A stretch of DNA of 64,000 nucleotides, from assembly GCF_002343915.1 (NCBI RefSeq), contig NZ_NETK01000001.1:7888001-7952000 (forward strand). Reading direction: 5' to 3'. Within the stretch, counting starts at the first letter, position 1; every line of letters begins with the position of its first letter. The stretch is from Nannocystis exedens. GTDB lineage: Bacteria; Myxococcota_A; Polyangia; Nannocystales; Nannocystaceae. The notes below the pieces were generated by a model. It saw only the letters and a list, made by a program, of their open reading frames with translations, ran no database searches and had not been told where the DNA came from. This document shows positions 35,685 through 45,014 of this stretch, one piece after another. Both the position numbers and the translations under genes were made by a program.

Positions 35685-36440
35685 ATGTCCGAGCTCGAGT
35701 TCCACACGCTGCTGGTCCAGGGAGTGTTCCTCGTCGCCGCGCTGACGGTGCCGGCCCTGCTGTTCATCTCGGCGCCGTACGGCCGCCACGCGCGCGGCGG
35801 CTGGGGGCCGCAGATGGACACGCGGCTGGCGTGGATGGTGATGGAGTCGCCGTCGGTGCTGTGGTTCTCGGCGGTGTTCTTCGCCGGGGCGCACGCGTGG
35901 AGCCTGGTGCCGCTGCTGCTGCTGGTGCTGTGGCAGTCGCACTACGTGCAGCGGGCGTTCATCTTCCCGCTGAAGATCCGCCCGGGCGGCCTCACGCCGG
36001 TCAGCGTGGTGGCGATGGGCTTCGCGTTCAACCTCGTCAACGCCTACGTGAACGCCCGCTGGGTCAGCGAGTTCGGCCGCTACGAGCTGTCGTGGCTGCT
36101 CGACCCGCGGCTGTGGCTCGGGGTCGGGCTGTTCGTGCTCGGCTACCGGATCAACCGCCGCGCCGACGCGGTCCTGGCCGCGCTGCGGAGGCCGGGCGAG
36201 ACCGGCTACAAGATCCCCCGCGGCGGGCTCTACGAGCTGATCTCGTGCCCCAACTACTTCGGTGAGCTGCTCGAATGGACAGGTTGGGCGATCGCCACCT
36301 GGTCGGTCGCCGGGCTGTCGTTCGCGGTGTTCACCGCGGCCAACCTGGTGCCGCGCGCGCTGTCGCACCACAAGTGGTACAAGCAGAAGTTCCCCGACTA
36401 CCCGCCGGGGCGCAAGGCGGTGATCCCGTTCGTGCTGTGA
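35685..36440 (+). CDS. Steroid 5-alpha-reductase-family membrane protein
   Basis: A 251-residue protein with about six transmembrane segments and the family C-terminal signature YKIPRGGLYELISCPNYFGE followed by LLEWTGWAI and PRALSHHKWYKQKFPDYP. In eukaryotes this family reduces the delta-4 bond of 3-oxo steroids or enoyl lipids; bacterial members are little studied. Some Nannocystis relatives make sterols, so a sterol or polyprenol-like substrate is possible (inference). The gene follows the lipid cluster with a 285-base gap, so co-regulation is uncertain. Confidence 0.88.
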   Translation: MSELEFHTLLVQGVFLVAALTVPALLFISAPYGRHARGGWGPQMDTRLAWMVMESPSVLWFSAVFFAGAHAWSLVPLLLLVLWQSHYVQRAFIFPLKIRPGGLTPVSVVAMGFAFNLVNAYVNARWVSEFGRYELSWLLDPRLWLGVGLFVLGYRINRRADAVLAALRRPGETGYKIPRGGLYELISCPNYFGELLEWTGWAIATWSVAGLSFAVFTAANLVPRALSHHKWYKQKFPDYPPGRKAVIPFVL

Positions 36441-36458
36441 TACGGGTGGCGCTGGGGA

Positions 36459-36550
36459 CATGTCGCCAGGGGCATGTCCCGGAGAACAGGTCGAAATTCG
36501 GCGCACGACGCGGCGCCGCGCCGGCTCGGGGGCATGTCCCTGCGATCAGA
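36459..36550. repeat. 14-bp periodic repeats between convergent genes
   Basis: CATG 36459, CATG 36473 and CAGG 36487 are in phase; a second pair, CATG 36533 and CAGA 36547, overlaps the stop codon region of the minus-strand kinase (36546-36548). Confidence 0.8.
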
Positions 36551-39500
36551 GCGGCGGGGACAGGCCGGGGGTGTTGGTGATGACCCACCGGGCGGGGCAG
36601 GCGATCGCTTGCAGGCGCATGAAGGCCTCGCTGCGGGCGATCATCTGCTCGCCCTCGGAGCCGCCGAGCCAGGTGCCGAGGCGGAGGCGGGCGGCGGCGG
36701 CGGCGAGGGGCATGTCGGCGGCGTCGAAGGCGTCGGCGGCGGCGCTGAGGGCCGGGACGACCTCGGCGGCCGGGACGTCGCGCAGGGCCAGGGCGGCGGC
36801 GTCGAGGAGGGCGGCGGAGGCGAGCGCGCCGGCGGTGCCGACCGCTCGCAGGGCGTCGGCGTCGGCGGCGGCGGCGGCGAGGTAGGGCTCGCGGGCGGCC
36901 CCACCTGACCGTTCGGCCATGGCCAATGCGACCTGTCCGTGGAGACTGATGAAGTTGGCGCGCTGGTTCTTGGTGAACGCGGCGCCGCCGGCGGCCAGCA
37001 CGCCGGTGACGCGCTCGACCTCGGCCCAGGCGACCGCGACCTCGCCGGCGTACTGGGCGCAGAGGGCCTCGATCATCGAGGCGCGCAGGCCGGCGGCCGA
37101 GCCGGCGGCGACGTTGCCGAGGCGGACGGCGCGGGCGACGACCTCGCGGGCGTCGGACGGGGCGTCGGCGGCGAGCAGGACGAGGGCGCTGTAGTAGGCG
37201 GCGACGAACTCGACCATCGAGTCGCCGGTCTGCTGGGCCTGCTCGCTCATGACGGCGCTGCGCAGGGCGATCGCCCGCAGCTCGCCGCGCGACTCGAGCA
37301 GGCTCATGAGCATGACGGCGCCGAAGTTGCACTCCCAGGCGATGTTGCTGCAGCGCTGGCGCAGGTGCGTGATGCCGAACTCGAGGTCGCGCATGGCGTC
37401 GGACCAGCGGCCGCGGCTGACGGCGGAGATGCCGTCGAACAGCACGGACAGGCCGACGATGTAGGGGTCGTCGCGGCGGCGCAGGTAGTCGTCGATGACG
37501 GCCCGCAGGCGGGCCAGCGCGGCGGCGTCGCCGGCGACCGACCACAGCGCGCGGACGATCACCATGCCGCGGACGTGGCGGGTCTCGTCGCCGATGGCGC
37601 GGGCGATCGCCGCGCTGCGGGCGGCGAAGTAGGCCGAGCGCACCGGGCTGTGGATGAACAGGCCCTTGGCCGCGGCCCACAGCGCGTCCGACAGCGCGGG
37701 GCCGTCCGAGCCTGTCCCCATGGTCATGTCGGGCTCGGCCCCGCGGAGCAGCGCGGCGACCTCGGCCTGGAAGGCGGCGGCCAGCGCCTCGCCGCTGCCG
37801 GGGTCGGAGAAGCCTGTCCCCTTGAGCAGGTCCTTGAGGACAGCCTCGCCGCGGGCCGTCTCGCCGACGGCGAAGTACTGCTCGCAGGCGCGGACGCGCA
37901 GCTCGGCGCGCTGGGTGATCGGGGCCTTCGCGGCGGCGCGGAGGAAGATCGGCGCGGCCTCGAGGCCGAGGCCGGCGTCGACCTTGGCGCGGGCGCAGGC
38001 GACCATGCGCGGCCACGACTCGGGGGTGCAGCGCAGCGCGAGCTCCTGCAGCTCGGCGGCGCGGGCGAACGCGAGGGCGTCGGCGGCGGCCTTGCCGGCC
38101 CGCTCGGCGTAGGTCGCGGCCCGCTCGCGCTCGCCGGCGGCGAACAGGTGGCGGGCCATGAACTCGGGGTCGGGCCGGCCGAGCTGCAGCGCGGTGTCGG
38201 CGAGCAGGCGGTGGAGCTGGCGCGCGCGCTCGGGCGCGAGGCCGCGGACGACCAGGGCGCGGCCGCGGTCGTGCAGCGGCTCGACGCTGGGGGCGTGGTT
38301 GCGGCGGCCGAGCTGGACCAGCCGGGCGGCGTGCAGGCGGGCCAGGCGGGCGTGGATGTCCGACGGGTCGCCGAGCGCCCGCGCGAGCAGGCCGGTCGGC
38401 AGCGGGGCGCCGGCGACGGCCACCAGCTCGAGCGCGGCGCGGTCGCCGGACGCGAGGTTGTCGACCCGCGCCTGAAGGCATGTCTCGAAGGACAGGCTCT
38501 CGGGGGTGAGGGTGGTGAGGTCGGCGTGGGTGAGCTCGTGGACCAGCGCCTCGAGCACGTACGAGTCGCCGCGGGCCTCGTCGGCGATCGCGGCGGCCCA
38601 CGGCTCGGGCGGCAGGCCGGCGGCGACCAGCAGGGCGCGGGCGGCCGCGTGGGCGTCGCGCTCGTCGAGGCGGCCGACGTCGAGGCGGGCGACGTGGAGC
38701 TCGGGCAGCACGCGCAGCTGCAGGCGCTCGAACTCGTGGCGGACCAGCGGCGAGCCGGGCCACTCGGTGTGGTAGGCGACGACCAGCAGCAGCGCCGGCG
38801 CGTCGGGCGGGGCCAGCAGCTCGGACAGCAGGCGCACGCTGTCGGCGTCGCTCCAGTGGAAGTCGTCGAGGAACAGGACCAGGCGGCGGCGCGCGGCCAG
38901 AGCGGCGAGCAGGCGCTTGAGCGCGGCGAAGGCCTTGCGCCGCGACTCCTGGTCGGACACGCCGGCGCGGGCGCTCTGGGCCAGCTCGCGCACCGCCGAG
39001 ACCCGCTGCAGCACCGGGAACACGCGCGCGAGCTCGCCGGTGTGGGTGCCGAGCAGCGGCGTGAGCTCGAACGGCTCGAGCGCGCCGAGGTGGTCGGCGA
39101 GGGCGTCGACGAGGCTGTCGAAGGCCTTGAACGGGACCGTCTCGTGCTGGTAGCAGCGGGCGGTGAGGGCGACGACGTCGCCGCGCGGCGCGAGGGCGCC
39201 GAGGAAGCCGTGGACGAGGCCCGTCTTGCCGACGCCGGGCTGGCCGCGCAGGTAGACGCAGGCGGTGCGGCCGCGGGCGGCGGCGGCGAGGCCCTCGTCG
39301 AGCGCGTCGAGCTCGGCCTTGCGTCCGAAGAGGATCGAGCTGCTGGCCATCGCCGGCGCGGGGGCCAGCGCCGCCCCGCCGCACCACGCCAGCAGCTTGG
39401 CCCCGGAGGCGCGCTTCTCCGGGTCGCGCCGCAGCAGCTCGCTGATCAGCGCCGCCAGGTCTTCGGGCAAGCCGGGGCCGCGCGGCGGGGCCGGCTCCTC

Positions 39501-40373
39501 GCACTGCTTGGCGAGGAAGATCTGGGCGTAGCCGCCGGTGAACGGCAGCTTGCCGGTCAGCGCCTCGTAGAGCATCACGCCGACGGCGTACCAGTCGCTG
39601 GCCGGGGTCGCGAGCTGGCCGGCGCACTGCTCCGGGGACATGTAAAGAGGAGTGCCCGCGGGCGTCTCGTTGTTGTTGCTGCGGGTGATCGCGGCGACCA
39701 GGCCGAAGTCGAGGATGACGACGCGGCCGCCCGAGGTGACGAGCACGTTCGACGGCTTGAGGTCGCGGTGGAGCAGGCCCTGCTCGTGCAGCGCGGTGAC
39801 GCCGAGCACGAGCTGGCGGATCAGCGCGCGCAGGCGGCGGTCGCTGTCGGGCGCGCGCACGAGGGCGCGGAGCGCCGTGCACAGGTCGACGCCGCCGACG
39901 TACTCCATCGTGATCAGCCACAGGTCGCCCTGCGAGTGCAGCTCGTACAGCGTGACGAGGTTCGGGTGGCCGACCTCGGCCATGCTGCGGAACTCGTACT
40001 TGAAGCGGTGCAGCTCCGAGGGGCCCATGCGGAGCAGCGACTTCACGGCGACGCGTTGACCGGTGCGCGTGTCGGTCGCCTCGTAGACGGCGCCCATGCC
40101 GCCGGCGCCGAGCGGGCGCAAGATCCGGTACGGGCCGACCTGGCCGGCCAGTGCGGTCGCCGGCGGCGGCTGCGGCCCGGTTCGCTCCATGACGCCCTCT
40201 TCGGGCGGAGTGCTCATCGTCGGCGACAGCGCGAGGTCCGGCAGGATCGCCGTGTTCGCGAATTGGATCGCCACCGCCATGGTCTCGCGAAGACGATCGC
40301 CGGCCGCGCGTGGCAGACCGACTTCGGTGCGCGGCTGCTCAGGCGGCGCTTGCACCTGCACGGGGAGCTTCAT
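36546..40373 (-). CDS. Giant regulator: Ser/Thr kinase, AAA-type ATPase and TPR-like region
   Basis: A 1275-residue protein. The kinase domain (about 80-340) is canonical: LGAGGMGAVYEA, VAVKSL, HRDLKPSNVLV, DFGLVAA, GTPLYMSPE. An ATPase domain of the AAA_16 type (about 350-640) has Walker A RGQPGVGKTGLVHGF and Walker B LVLFLDDFHWSD. The remainder (about 650-1270) is Ala/Leu/Arg-rich helical repeat of TPR type. This architecture is common in myxobacteria and works as a signalling hub, kinase output controlled by ligand or partner binding to the ATPase-TPR part. Start ATG 40371-40373; ATGs at about residues 32 and 53 are alternatives. Four 14-bp repeats lie inside. Confidence 0.9.
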   Translation of the reverse strand: MKLPVQVQAPPEQPRTEVGLPRAAGDRLRETMAVAIQFANTAILPDLALSPTMSTPPEEGVMERTGPQPPPATALAGQVGPYRILRPLGAGGMGAVYEATDTRTGQRVAVKSLLRMGPSELHRFKYEFRSMAEVGHPNLVTLYELHSQGDLWLITMEYVGGVDLCTALRALVRAPDSDRRLRALIRQLVLGVTALHEQGLLHRDLKPSNVLVTSGGRVVILDFGLVAAITRSNNNETPAGTPLYMSPEQCAGQLATPASDWYAVGVMLYEALTGKLPFTGGYAQIFLAKQCEEPAPPRGPGLPEDLAALISELLRRDPEKRASGAKLLAWCGGAALAPAPAMASSSILFGRKAELDALDEGLAAAARGRTACVYLRGQPGVGKTGLVHGFLGALAPRGDVVALTARCYQHETVPFKAFDSLVDALADHLGALEPFELTPLLGTHTGELARVFPVLQRVSAVRELAQSARAGVSDQESRRKAFAALKRLLAALAARRRLVLFLDDFHWSDADSVRLLSELLAPPDAPALLLVVAYHTEWPGSPLVRHEFERLQLRVLPELHVARLDVGRLDERDAHAAARALLVAAGLPPEPWAAAIADEARGDSYVLEALVHELTHADLTTLTPESLSFETCLQARVDNLASGDRAALELVAVAGAPLPTGLLARALGDPSDIHARLARLHAARLVQLGRRNHAPSVEPLHDRGRALVVRGLAPERARQLHRLLADTALQLGRPDPEFMARHLFAAGERERAATYAERAGKAAADALAFARAAELQELALRCTPESWPRMVACARAKVDAGLGLEAAPIFLRAAAKAPITQRAELRVRACEQYFAVGETARGEAVLKDLLKGTGFSDPGSGEALAAAFQAEVAALLRGAEPDMTMGTGSDGPALSDALWAAAKGLFIHSPVRSAYFAARSAAIARAIGDETRHVRGMVIVRALWSVAGDAAALARLRAVIDDYLRRRDDPYIVGLSVLFDGISAVSRGRWSDAMRDLEFGITHLRQRCSNIAWECNFGAVMLMSLLESRGELRAIALRSAVMSEQAQQTGDSMVEFVAAYYSALVLLAADAPSDAREVVARAVRLGNVAAGSAAGLRASMIEALCAQYAGEVAVAWAEVERVTGVLAAGGAAFTKNQRANFISLHGQVALAMAERSGGAAREPYLAAAAADADALRAVGTAGALASAALLDAAALALRDVPAAEVVPALSAAADAFDAADMPLAAAAARLRLGTWLGGSEGEQMIARSEAFMRLQAIACPARWVITNTPGLSPPL
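36904..36950. repeat. 14-bp periodic repeat array, in-gene
   Basis: CCTG 36904, CATG 36918, CCTG 36932 and CTGA 36946 are in exact phase inside the C-terminal helical region of the giant regulator. Confidence 0.72.
37813..37846. repeat. 14-bp periodic repeat, in-gene
   Basis: CCTG 37813, CAGG 37827 and CAGC 37841 are in phase. Related pairs in the same gene are at 37711/37725 and 38479/38493. Confidence 0.65.
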
Positions 40374-40394
40374 GGCGGGGGAGCCGCTTGCAGG

Positions 40395-42380
40395 CTAGCA
40401 CGGCCGCCCGAGGCCGCGCTCGAGCCTGGTGATCAGATCGGCGTGCTCGGACGCGCAAGCGGGGCCGCGCGACCGCAGGGCGATCGCCAGGGCCCACCCG
40501 AGGTCGAGCGCCGTTCCGCGGGCCGCTGCCGGCCAGTAGGCGGCCTCGCAGCCGGCTCGGAGGCGGAGGGTCCAGTTGGCCGGATCGACCACTCCAGGGG
40601 CGTTGTAGATGTCGTGGGCGCCGAACAGGTCGCTCATGAAGACGGCCACCTGGCGCGCGGGGCACACCAGGAGGTCGGCGAACTTGGCGTGCACGAGCGC
40701 GGCGGGGTCCGCGAGCATGCGCGCGCGCAGCGGGTCATCGTCGCTGCGCGACCCCAGACGTCCGCACAAGTACGCCGTCTGCGCGGCAGCGAGCGGGGTC
40801 TTGTGCCACGAGGCCGCGAGCCGCCAGATCGGCGGGGTGTCGTGGTTGCCGAGCATCACCCAGTCCTCGGGGCGGGCGTTCTCGCTGCGGTAAACATCGT
40901 TGGGATTGTTGAGGTCGGCCTTCTGCGTGACCCGGAAGCGCCCCAGGCCGTGGCCTTCCAGCACCCGCTGCAGCGGGTAGGGCTGCGTGCTGAGGACTTC
41001 GCACAGGACGTCGTCGAGCGCGCGCCCGTGCGCGCGGGCGGCCGCGAGCACGACGTCGAGCTGGGCGGCGTAGCGGGCGACCTGCGCGTCGTCGAGCGTG
41101 TGGACCCACCGGTCGGCGTGGCGCGGGAGGGCGAGGTCGAGCTGGTCCGCGCGCGCGATCGCGTAGGCCGCCAGGCGCGGATGGTCCGAGAGACATGGCG
41201 ATTCGAACAGGCGCGCGCCGCCCTGGACCGCGCGGTAGGCGTCGGGCTCGTCGGTGCGGTACACCCAGGGGCACACCAGGCCGTGCGGGTGGTCGACACG
41301 CAGGCCGTCGTAGTCGCGCAGCATCGCGTCGGTCCGCGCGGCCACCAGCCGCAGGGCCGGGCCGAGCTCGCCGCCGCCGCCGCCGTGGTAGAGGCGCGGG
41401 TCGAGGACCGGGTAGCCCCAGGGCTGGCCGTCCGGGTTGGTGCGGCTCGGCGGCGCGCCCATCGCGTAGCCGGGCAGGAACAGGTCGTGCAGCGCCCAGG
41501 TGTCGGCGACGGAGATCCCCACCTGGAGATCGCCGAACAGCCGCAGGGCCGGCAGGCCCGGCCGGGCGGCCAGCTCGGCGCGCAGGGCGGCGTGCTGGCG
41601 GGCGACGAGCAGCTGGCAGAACGCCAGGAACTCGAGCTCGCGCGCGTAGGTCCGCGACAGGCCGGCCCGCCGCGCCGCCGCGGCCTGCGACTTGCTGACC
41701 CAAAGTTCCTGGTCCCTCGGCCATGTCCTCCAGTGCGATCCGTCGAAGCTGACCCTCAGGCCATGTGCTCCGGACCATGTCCCTCCGGTCCGATAGGCGG
41801 TCGACAGGACCTCGTACAGCCCGGCCGGCGCCAGCCAGCCGGCGTGCTCGCGGGCGAACCCGTCGAAGGCCTCGGCGAGGTCGGCGACCGAGGGGTCGGC
41901 GGCGGCGCGGCGGCGGGTGAAGCCGTGCCAGGCGCTGGCGAGGGCGGCGAGCTGGCGCGGCCACACGGCGGCGTAGTCGGCCCGCTCGGTCACGCCCTGG
42001 CCGCCGCGCGCCGGTCGGCCGCGGAGGAGGTCGTCGAGGTCGGCGCGCGGGAGGACGTTGCCGTAGAAGGGGTCGTCGGCGAGCGGGCGCAGGGCGATCG
42101 AGAGGATGTCGCGGGCGAACAGGGCGCCGTCGTACGGCGAGGGGTTGTAGCGCGAGGTCTGACCTTGAGGGCCGAGCTGCACGCCGGTGAACCCGAGCTG
42201 GCGCACGAACGCGAGGAAGGCCCGGCCGCCGCCGCTGTACGGGGAGCCGCGCCCGAGGTCCTCGTCGTCGCGACCTGGGAAAGAGACGTCGTGGATCGAC
42301 AGCACGAGGTGGCGCTTGCCGAGGATGTCGAGGGCTGCCGCGAGGTCGGCGCGGGCGACGGGGCGATCGTGGGCCGGCAT
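40395..42380 (-). CDS. malQ: 4-alpha-glucanotransferase (GH77, amylomaltase)
   Basis: A 661-residue protein. GH77 landmarks: LQLGPQGQ-type barrel strand (VQLGPQGQTSRYNPSPYDG), FGDLQVGIS, the nucleophile strand LRVDHPHGL, the acid/base region LCEVLSTQPYPLQRVLEGHG, and NHDTPPI for the third catalytic residue region. It transfers glucan segments between maltodextrins or glycogen chains in the cytoplasm. The motifs differ somewhat from E. coli MalQ, so an unusual donor is possible. Its start at 42380 is divergent from the bestrophin gene. A stretch near residue 200-225 coincides with a repeat array. Confidence 0.88.
   Translation of the reverse strand: MPAHDRPVARADLAAALDILGKRHLVLSIHDVSFPGRDDEDLGRGSPYSGGGRAFLAFVRQLGFTGVQLGPQGQTSRYNPSPYDGALFARDILSIALRPLADDPFYGNVLPRADLDDLLRGRPARGGQGVTERADYAAVWPRQLAALASAWHGFTRRRAAADPSVADLAEAFDGFAREHAGWLAPAGLYEVLSTAYRTGGTWSGAHGLRVSFDGSHWRTWPRDQELWVSKSQAAAARRAGLSRTYARELEFLAFCQLLVARQHAALRAELAARPGLPALRLFGDLQVGISVADTWALHDLFLPGYAMGAPPSRTNPDGQPWGYPVLDPRLYHGGGGGELGPALRLVAARTDAMLRDYDGLRVDHPHGLVCPWVYRTDEPDAYRAVQGGARLFESPCLSDHPRLAAYAIARADQLDLALPRHADRWVHTLDDAQVARYAAQLDVVLAAARAHGRALDDVLCEVLSTQPYPLQRVLEGHGLGRFRVTQKADLNNPNDVYRSENARPEDWVMLGNHDTPPIWRLAASWHKTPLAAAQTAYLCGRLGSRSDDDPLRARMLADPAALVHAKFADLLVCPARQVAVFMSDLFGAHDIYNAPGVVDPANWTLRLRAGCEAAYWPAAARGTALDLGWALAIALRSRGPACASEHADLITRLERGLGRPC
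41708..41796. repeat. 14-bp periodic repeats, in-gene
   Basis: CCTG 41708, CATG 41722 and CGAT 41736 are in phase, then a second run CATG 41762, CATG 41776 and CCGA 41790. The two runs are 2 bases out of register with each other. They cover about 30 codons of malQ (RTGGTWSGAHGLRVSFDGSH). A further pair lies at 41194/41208. Confidence 0.75.
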
Positions 42381-42461
42381 GCGGCGGAAGGGTAGCGAGG
42401 GCGCGGCCGCGCGTCACGCGGCGTGGACCGCTCGACCCCCGAACGGCTACCTTCGCCGCGG

Positions 42462-43400
42462 ATGATCGTCACGACCAGGGACTCCTGGCTGTACTTCGTG
42501 TTCGCGGCGCGTGGCACGACGCTGTCGCGGATCTGGCGGCGGCTGACGGTCAACGTCGTGTTCGCCCTGGTGATGACGCTGGGCCACATGCAGTACGGCT
42601 GGCTCGACGGCCGCGACGTCACGCCGCTGCCGTTTACCCTGATCGGCTTCGTCCTCAGCATCTTCCTCGGCTTCCGCATCAACACCGCCTACGACCGCTA
42701 CTGGGAGGGCCGGCGGCTGTGGGGCCAGCTGGTCAACACCAGCCGCACCCTGGCCCGGCAGATCCAGACGCTGGTCGGCGCCGGGCCCGGCGACCCGGCG
42801 GTGGCCGAGCGGCGGCGGCGGCTGATCTACCTGGTGATGGCCTTTCCGCACGCGCTGCGCATGCGCATGCGCGGCGAGGAGGCGATGGTCGCCGACCTCG
42901 GCCCGTTCGTGACGCCCAGCGAGCTCGAGCAATTGAAGCGCGAGCGCAACCGGCCCAACGCGCTGGTCCAGCGGATGGCCGAGCTGCTCGACGAGGCCTA
43001 CCGGGCCGAGCTCGTCCATCCGATGCACCTGAGCCTGCTGCACCAGTCGCTGACCTCGCTGACCGACATCCAGGGCGGCTGCGAGCGGATCGCCAACACC
43101 CCGATCCCGTTCGCCTACCAGGTGCTGCTGCGCCACATCGTCGGCGCCTACTGCTACGCGCTGCCGTTCGGGGTGCTGTTGCCGCTGGGCCTGCTGACGC
43201 CGGTGGTCGTGCTGATGATGTCGTACGCGTTCTACGGGCTCGACGCGCTGGGGGAGGAGATCCAGGAGCCGTTCGGCAGCGACCCCAACGACTTGCCGCT
43301 GTCCGCGCTGTGCCGCACGATCGAGATCGACCTGCGCCAGCGCCTCGGCGAGACCGAGCTGCCCGAGCCGGCCCAGCCGCACCATGGCCAGCTGCTCTGA
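42462..43400 (+). CDS. Bestrophin-like (UPF0187) membrane channel
   Basis: A 312-residue protein from ATG 42462. The bestrophin features are visible: RDSWLYFVFAARGTTLSRIW near the start, LIGFVLSIFLGFRINTAYDRYWEGR, and YALPFGVLLPLGLLTPVVVL with the acidic follow-up LDALGEEIQEPFG. Bacterial members form pentameric channels for cations or anions in the inner membrane. The stop overlaps a repeat array and the possible upstream start of the next gene. Confidence 0.9.
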   Translation: MIVTTRDSWLYFVFAARGTTLSRIWRRLTVNVVFALVMTLGHMQYGWLDGRDVTPLPFTLIGFVLSIFLGFRINTAYDRYWEGRRLWGQLVNTSRTLARQIQTLVGAGPGDPAVAERRRRLIYLVMAFPHALRMRMRGEEAMVADLGPFVTPSELEQLKRERNRPNALVQRMAELLDEAYRAELVHPMHLSLLHQSLTSLTDIQGGCERIANTPIPFAYQVLLRHIVGAYCYALPFGVLLPLGLLTPVVVLMMSYAFYGLDALGEEIQEPFGSDPNDLPLSALCRTIEIDLRQRLGETELPEPAQPHHGQLL

Positions 43401-43437
43401 GGGACATGATTTTCAAGACATGTCGCAAGAGACTGCT
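43391..43437. repeat. 14-bp periodic repeat array spanning a stop and a start codon
   Basis: GCTG 43391, CATG 43405, CATG 43419 and CTGC 43433 are in exact phase. The array covers the bestrophin stop (43398-43400) and the proposed hydrolase ATG (43420). Confidence 0.8.
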
Positions 43438-44208
43438 CATGTGACGGCGGCCGGGCGGCGGCTCGAGTACCGCTGGATCGGCCCGGGGCCGCAGGCGGCG
43501 CCGACGCTGGTGCTGCTGCACGAGGGGCTCGGGTGCGTGAGCCTGTGGCGCGACTTCCCCGACCGCCTGGCGGCGGCGACCGGCTGCGGGGCGCTGGTGT
43601 ACAGCCGCGCCGGCTACGGCCGCTCGCAGGCGATCTCCCTGCCGCGGCCCCTCGACTACATGCAGCGCGAGGGCGAGGCGGTGGTCGGGCCGGTGCTCGA
43701 CGCGCTGGCGGTGCGCTCGGCGATCCTGGTCGGACACAGCGACGGCGGGTCGATCGCGCTGGTCCACGCGGCGACCGACGGGCGCTCGCGCGTGGCCGGG
43801 CTGGTGCTGATGGCGCCGCACGTGTTCTGCGAGGAGGTGTCGGTGCGCAGCATCGCCGCGGCCCGGCGCGAGTACGAGACGGGCGAGCTGCGCGCGCGCC
43901 TGCGGCGGCACCACGGCGACAACGTCGAGGCGGCGTTCCGCGGCTGGTGCGAGGCCTGGCTCGACCCCGACTTCAGGCGCTGGAACCTCGAGGGCTACCT
44001 GCCGCGGGTGACGGCGCCCACGCTGCTGATCCAGGGCGAGGACGACGCGTACGGGACGACGGCGCAGCTCGAGGCGATCGCCCGCGGCGTCGCCGGGCCG
44101 GTCGAGACGCTGCTGCTGCCCGGCTGCGGGCACAGCCCCTACCGCGAGCGCCCTGACGAGACGCTGGCGGCCTCGGCGCGGTTCGTGCGGGCGATCGTGG
44201 GGCGGTAG
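43420..44208 (+). CDS. Alpha/beta hydrolase
   Basis: A 262-residue protein. The oxyanion strand LVLLHEGLG, nucleophile elbow VGHSDGGSIAL (Ser), acid GEDDAYGTT (Asp) and GCGHSPYRERP (His) form a complete triad in the usual order. It is close to meta-cleavage-type or haloperoxidase-like hydrolases in layout; substrate unknown. The start is uncertain: ATG 43420 lies in the repeat array; an in-frame ATG at 43384 and a GTG at 43441 are alternatives, and homology begins only after 43441. Confidence 0.88.
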   Translation: MSQETAHVTAAGRRLEYRWIGPGPQAAPTLVLLHEGLGCVSLWRDFPDRLAAATGCGALVYSRAGYGRSQAISLPRPLDYMQREGEAVVGPVLDALAVRSAILVGHSDGGSIALVHAATDGRSRVAGLVLMAPHVFCEEVSVRSIAAARREYETGELRARLRRHHGDNVEAAFRGWCEAWLDPDFRRWNLEGYLPRVTAPTLLIQGEDDAYGTTAQLEAIARGVAGPVETLLLPGCGHSPYRERPDETLAASARFVRAIVGR

Positions 44209-44555
44209 AATCGACGTGTGCGTCGGGGCACGTCCGAGGGGGCATGGTCGATCGAGCATGTCCTCTTCTCAAAAATGTTTGAACTGTCACTCGGGGGTCG
44301 AGGCGGAGCCGGCGGTCTTCGGGGCGGCGGAGCGACCACTCGCGGCGCGGGGTCGGGCTCGGCGTCGCTCGAGGTCACTGTCACTGTCCCGACAAACGAG
44401 GTGCAGGGATGAGAGCTCGTCTTGTTCGCCGTTGCTGCTGCTCGCGGCGAGGGGGCTCCGGTCGCTCGTGGCGGCCGCTCGAGGGGATCCCCCGGTGGTG
44501 AAGAGCGCGCGAGTGCTCGTCCCTCGGTGGCTCGACATCCGATATGCTGCCGGCC
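44209..44555. other. Intergenic stretch
   Basis: About 347 bases. A 14-bp array occupies 44229-44285; the remainder has no supported gene. An in-frame ATG at 44544 precedes the proposed start of the next gene. Confidence 0.45.
44229..44285. repeat. 14-bp periodic repeat array, intergenic
   Basis: CACG 44229, CATG 44243, CATG 44257 and AAAA 44271 are at 14-bp steps; an AATGTTTGAACTGTC stretch follows, slightly out of phase. Confidence 0.75.
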
Positions 44556-45014
44556 ATGCGCAAAGCCCTTGTCTTGTTGTTCGCGTCGCCGCTGTGCCTT
44601 TTCGGGTCCATGGCCCGCGCCGACGCCTTGCCCGACCCCGACCCGTACATGGCGTGCGAGGAGCAGGCGCTGGGCACGGCTTGCTTCTCCGAGCTCGGCG
44701 ACGGCCTCTGCGTCGAGGCCGATTGTCCGAGCGACCCGGGGAAGAAGTGCGGCTACTGCGACCCGAACGCGACGGCGACGACCAGCGCCGGCAGCACGGA
44801 CACCGGCACCGGGACCACCGGCGGCAGCAGCACGACGGGCGAGACCGCCGGCGGCGCGAGCGAGACGGCCGACGGGAGCTCGAGCGACGGCGGGACCACC
44901 GACGCGACGACCCCGAAGAAGGAAGAGGGCTGCGGCTGCCGCAGCGACGCGTCGCCCGGGGCGGCGCTCGGGCTGCTCGCGCTCGTCGGCCTGCTGCGCC
45001 GGCGCCGGCGCTGA
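44556..45014 (+). CDS. Small secreted protein with MYXO-CTERM-like tail
   Basis: A 152-residue protein from ATG 44556 (ATG 44544 also possible). A signal peptide (MRKALVLLFASPLCLFGSMARA) is followed by a short Cys-rich domain with six Cys (about 35-70: MACEEQALGTACFSEL, CVEADCPSDPGKKCGYCD). A Thr/Gly/Ser linker then leads to the tail GCGCRSDASPGAALGLLALV with an Arg run. It is likely a disulfide-stabilised surface protein. The Cys domain is not recognised. Confidence 0.78.
   Translation: MRKALVLLFASPLCLFGSMARADALPDPDPYMACEEQALGTACFSELGDGLCVEADCPSDPGKKCGYCDPNATATTSAGSTDTGTGTTGGSSTTGETAGGASETADGSSSDGGTTDATTPKKEEGCGCRSDASPGAALGLLALVGLLRRRRR

Noticed and set aside
36939..42395. An 1818-codon open frame antisense to the giant kinase and malQ
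   Set aside because: Its composition (Gly, Ala, Val, Asp, Arg in low-complexity order) is a mirror of the real genes on the other strand, which have clear kinase, ATPase and GH77 motifs.
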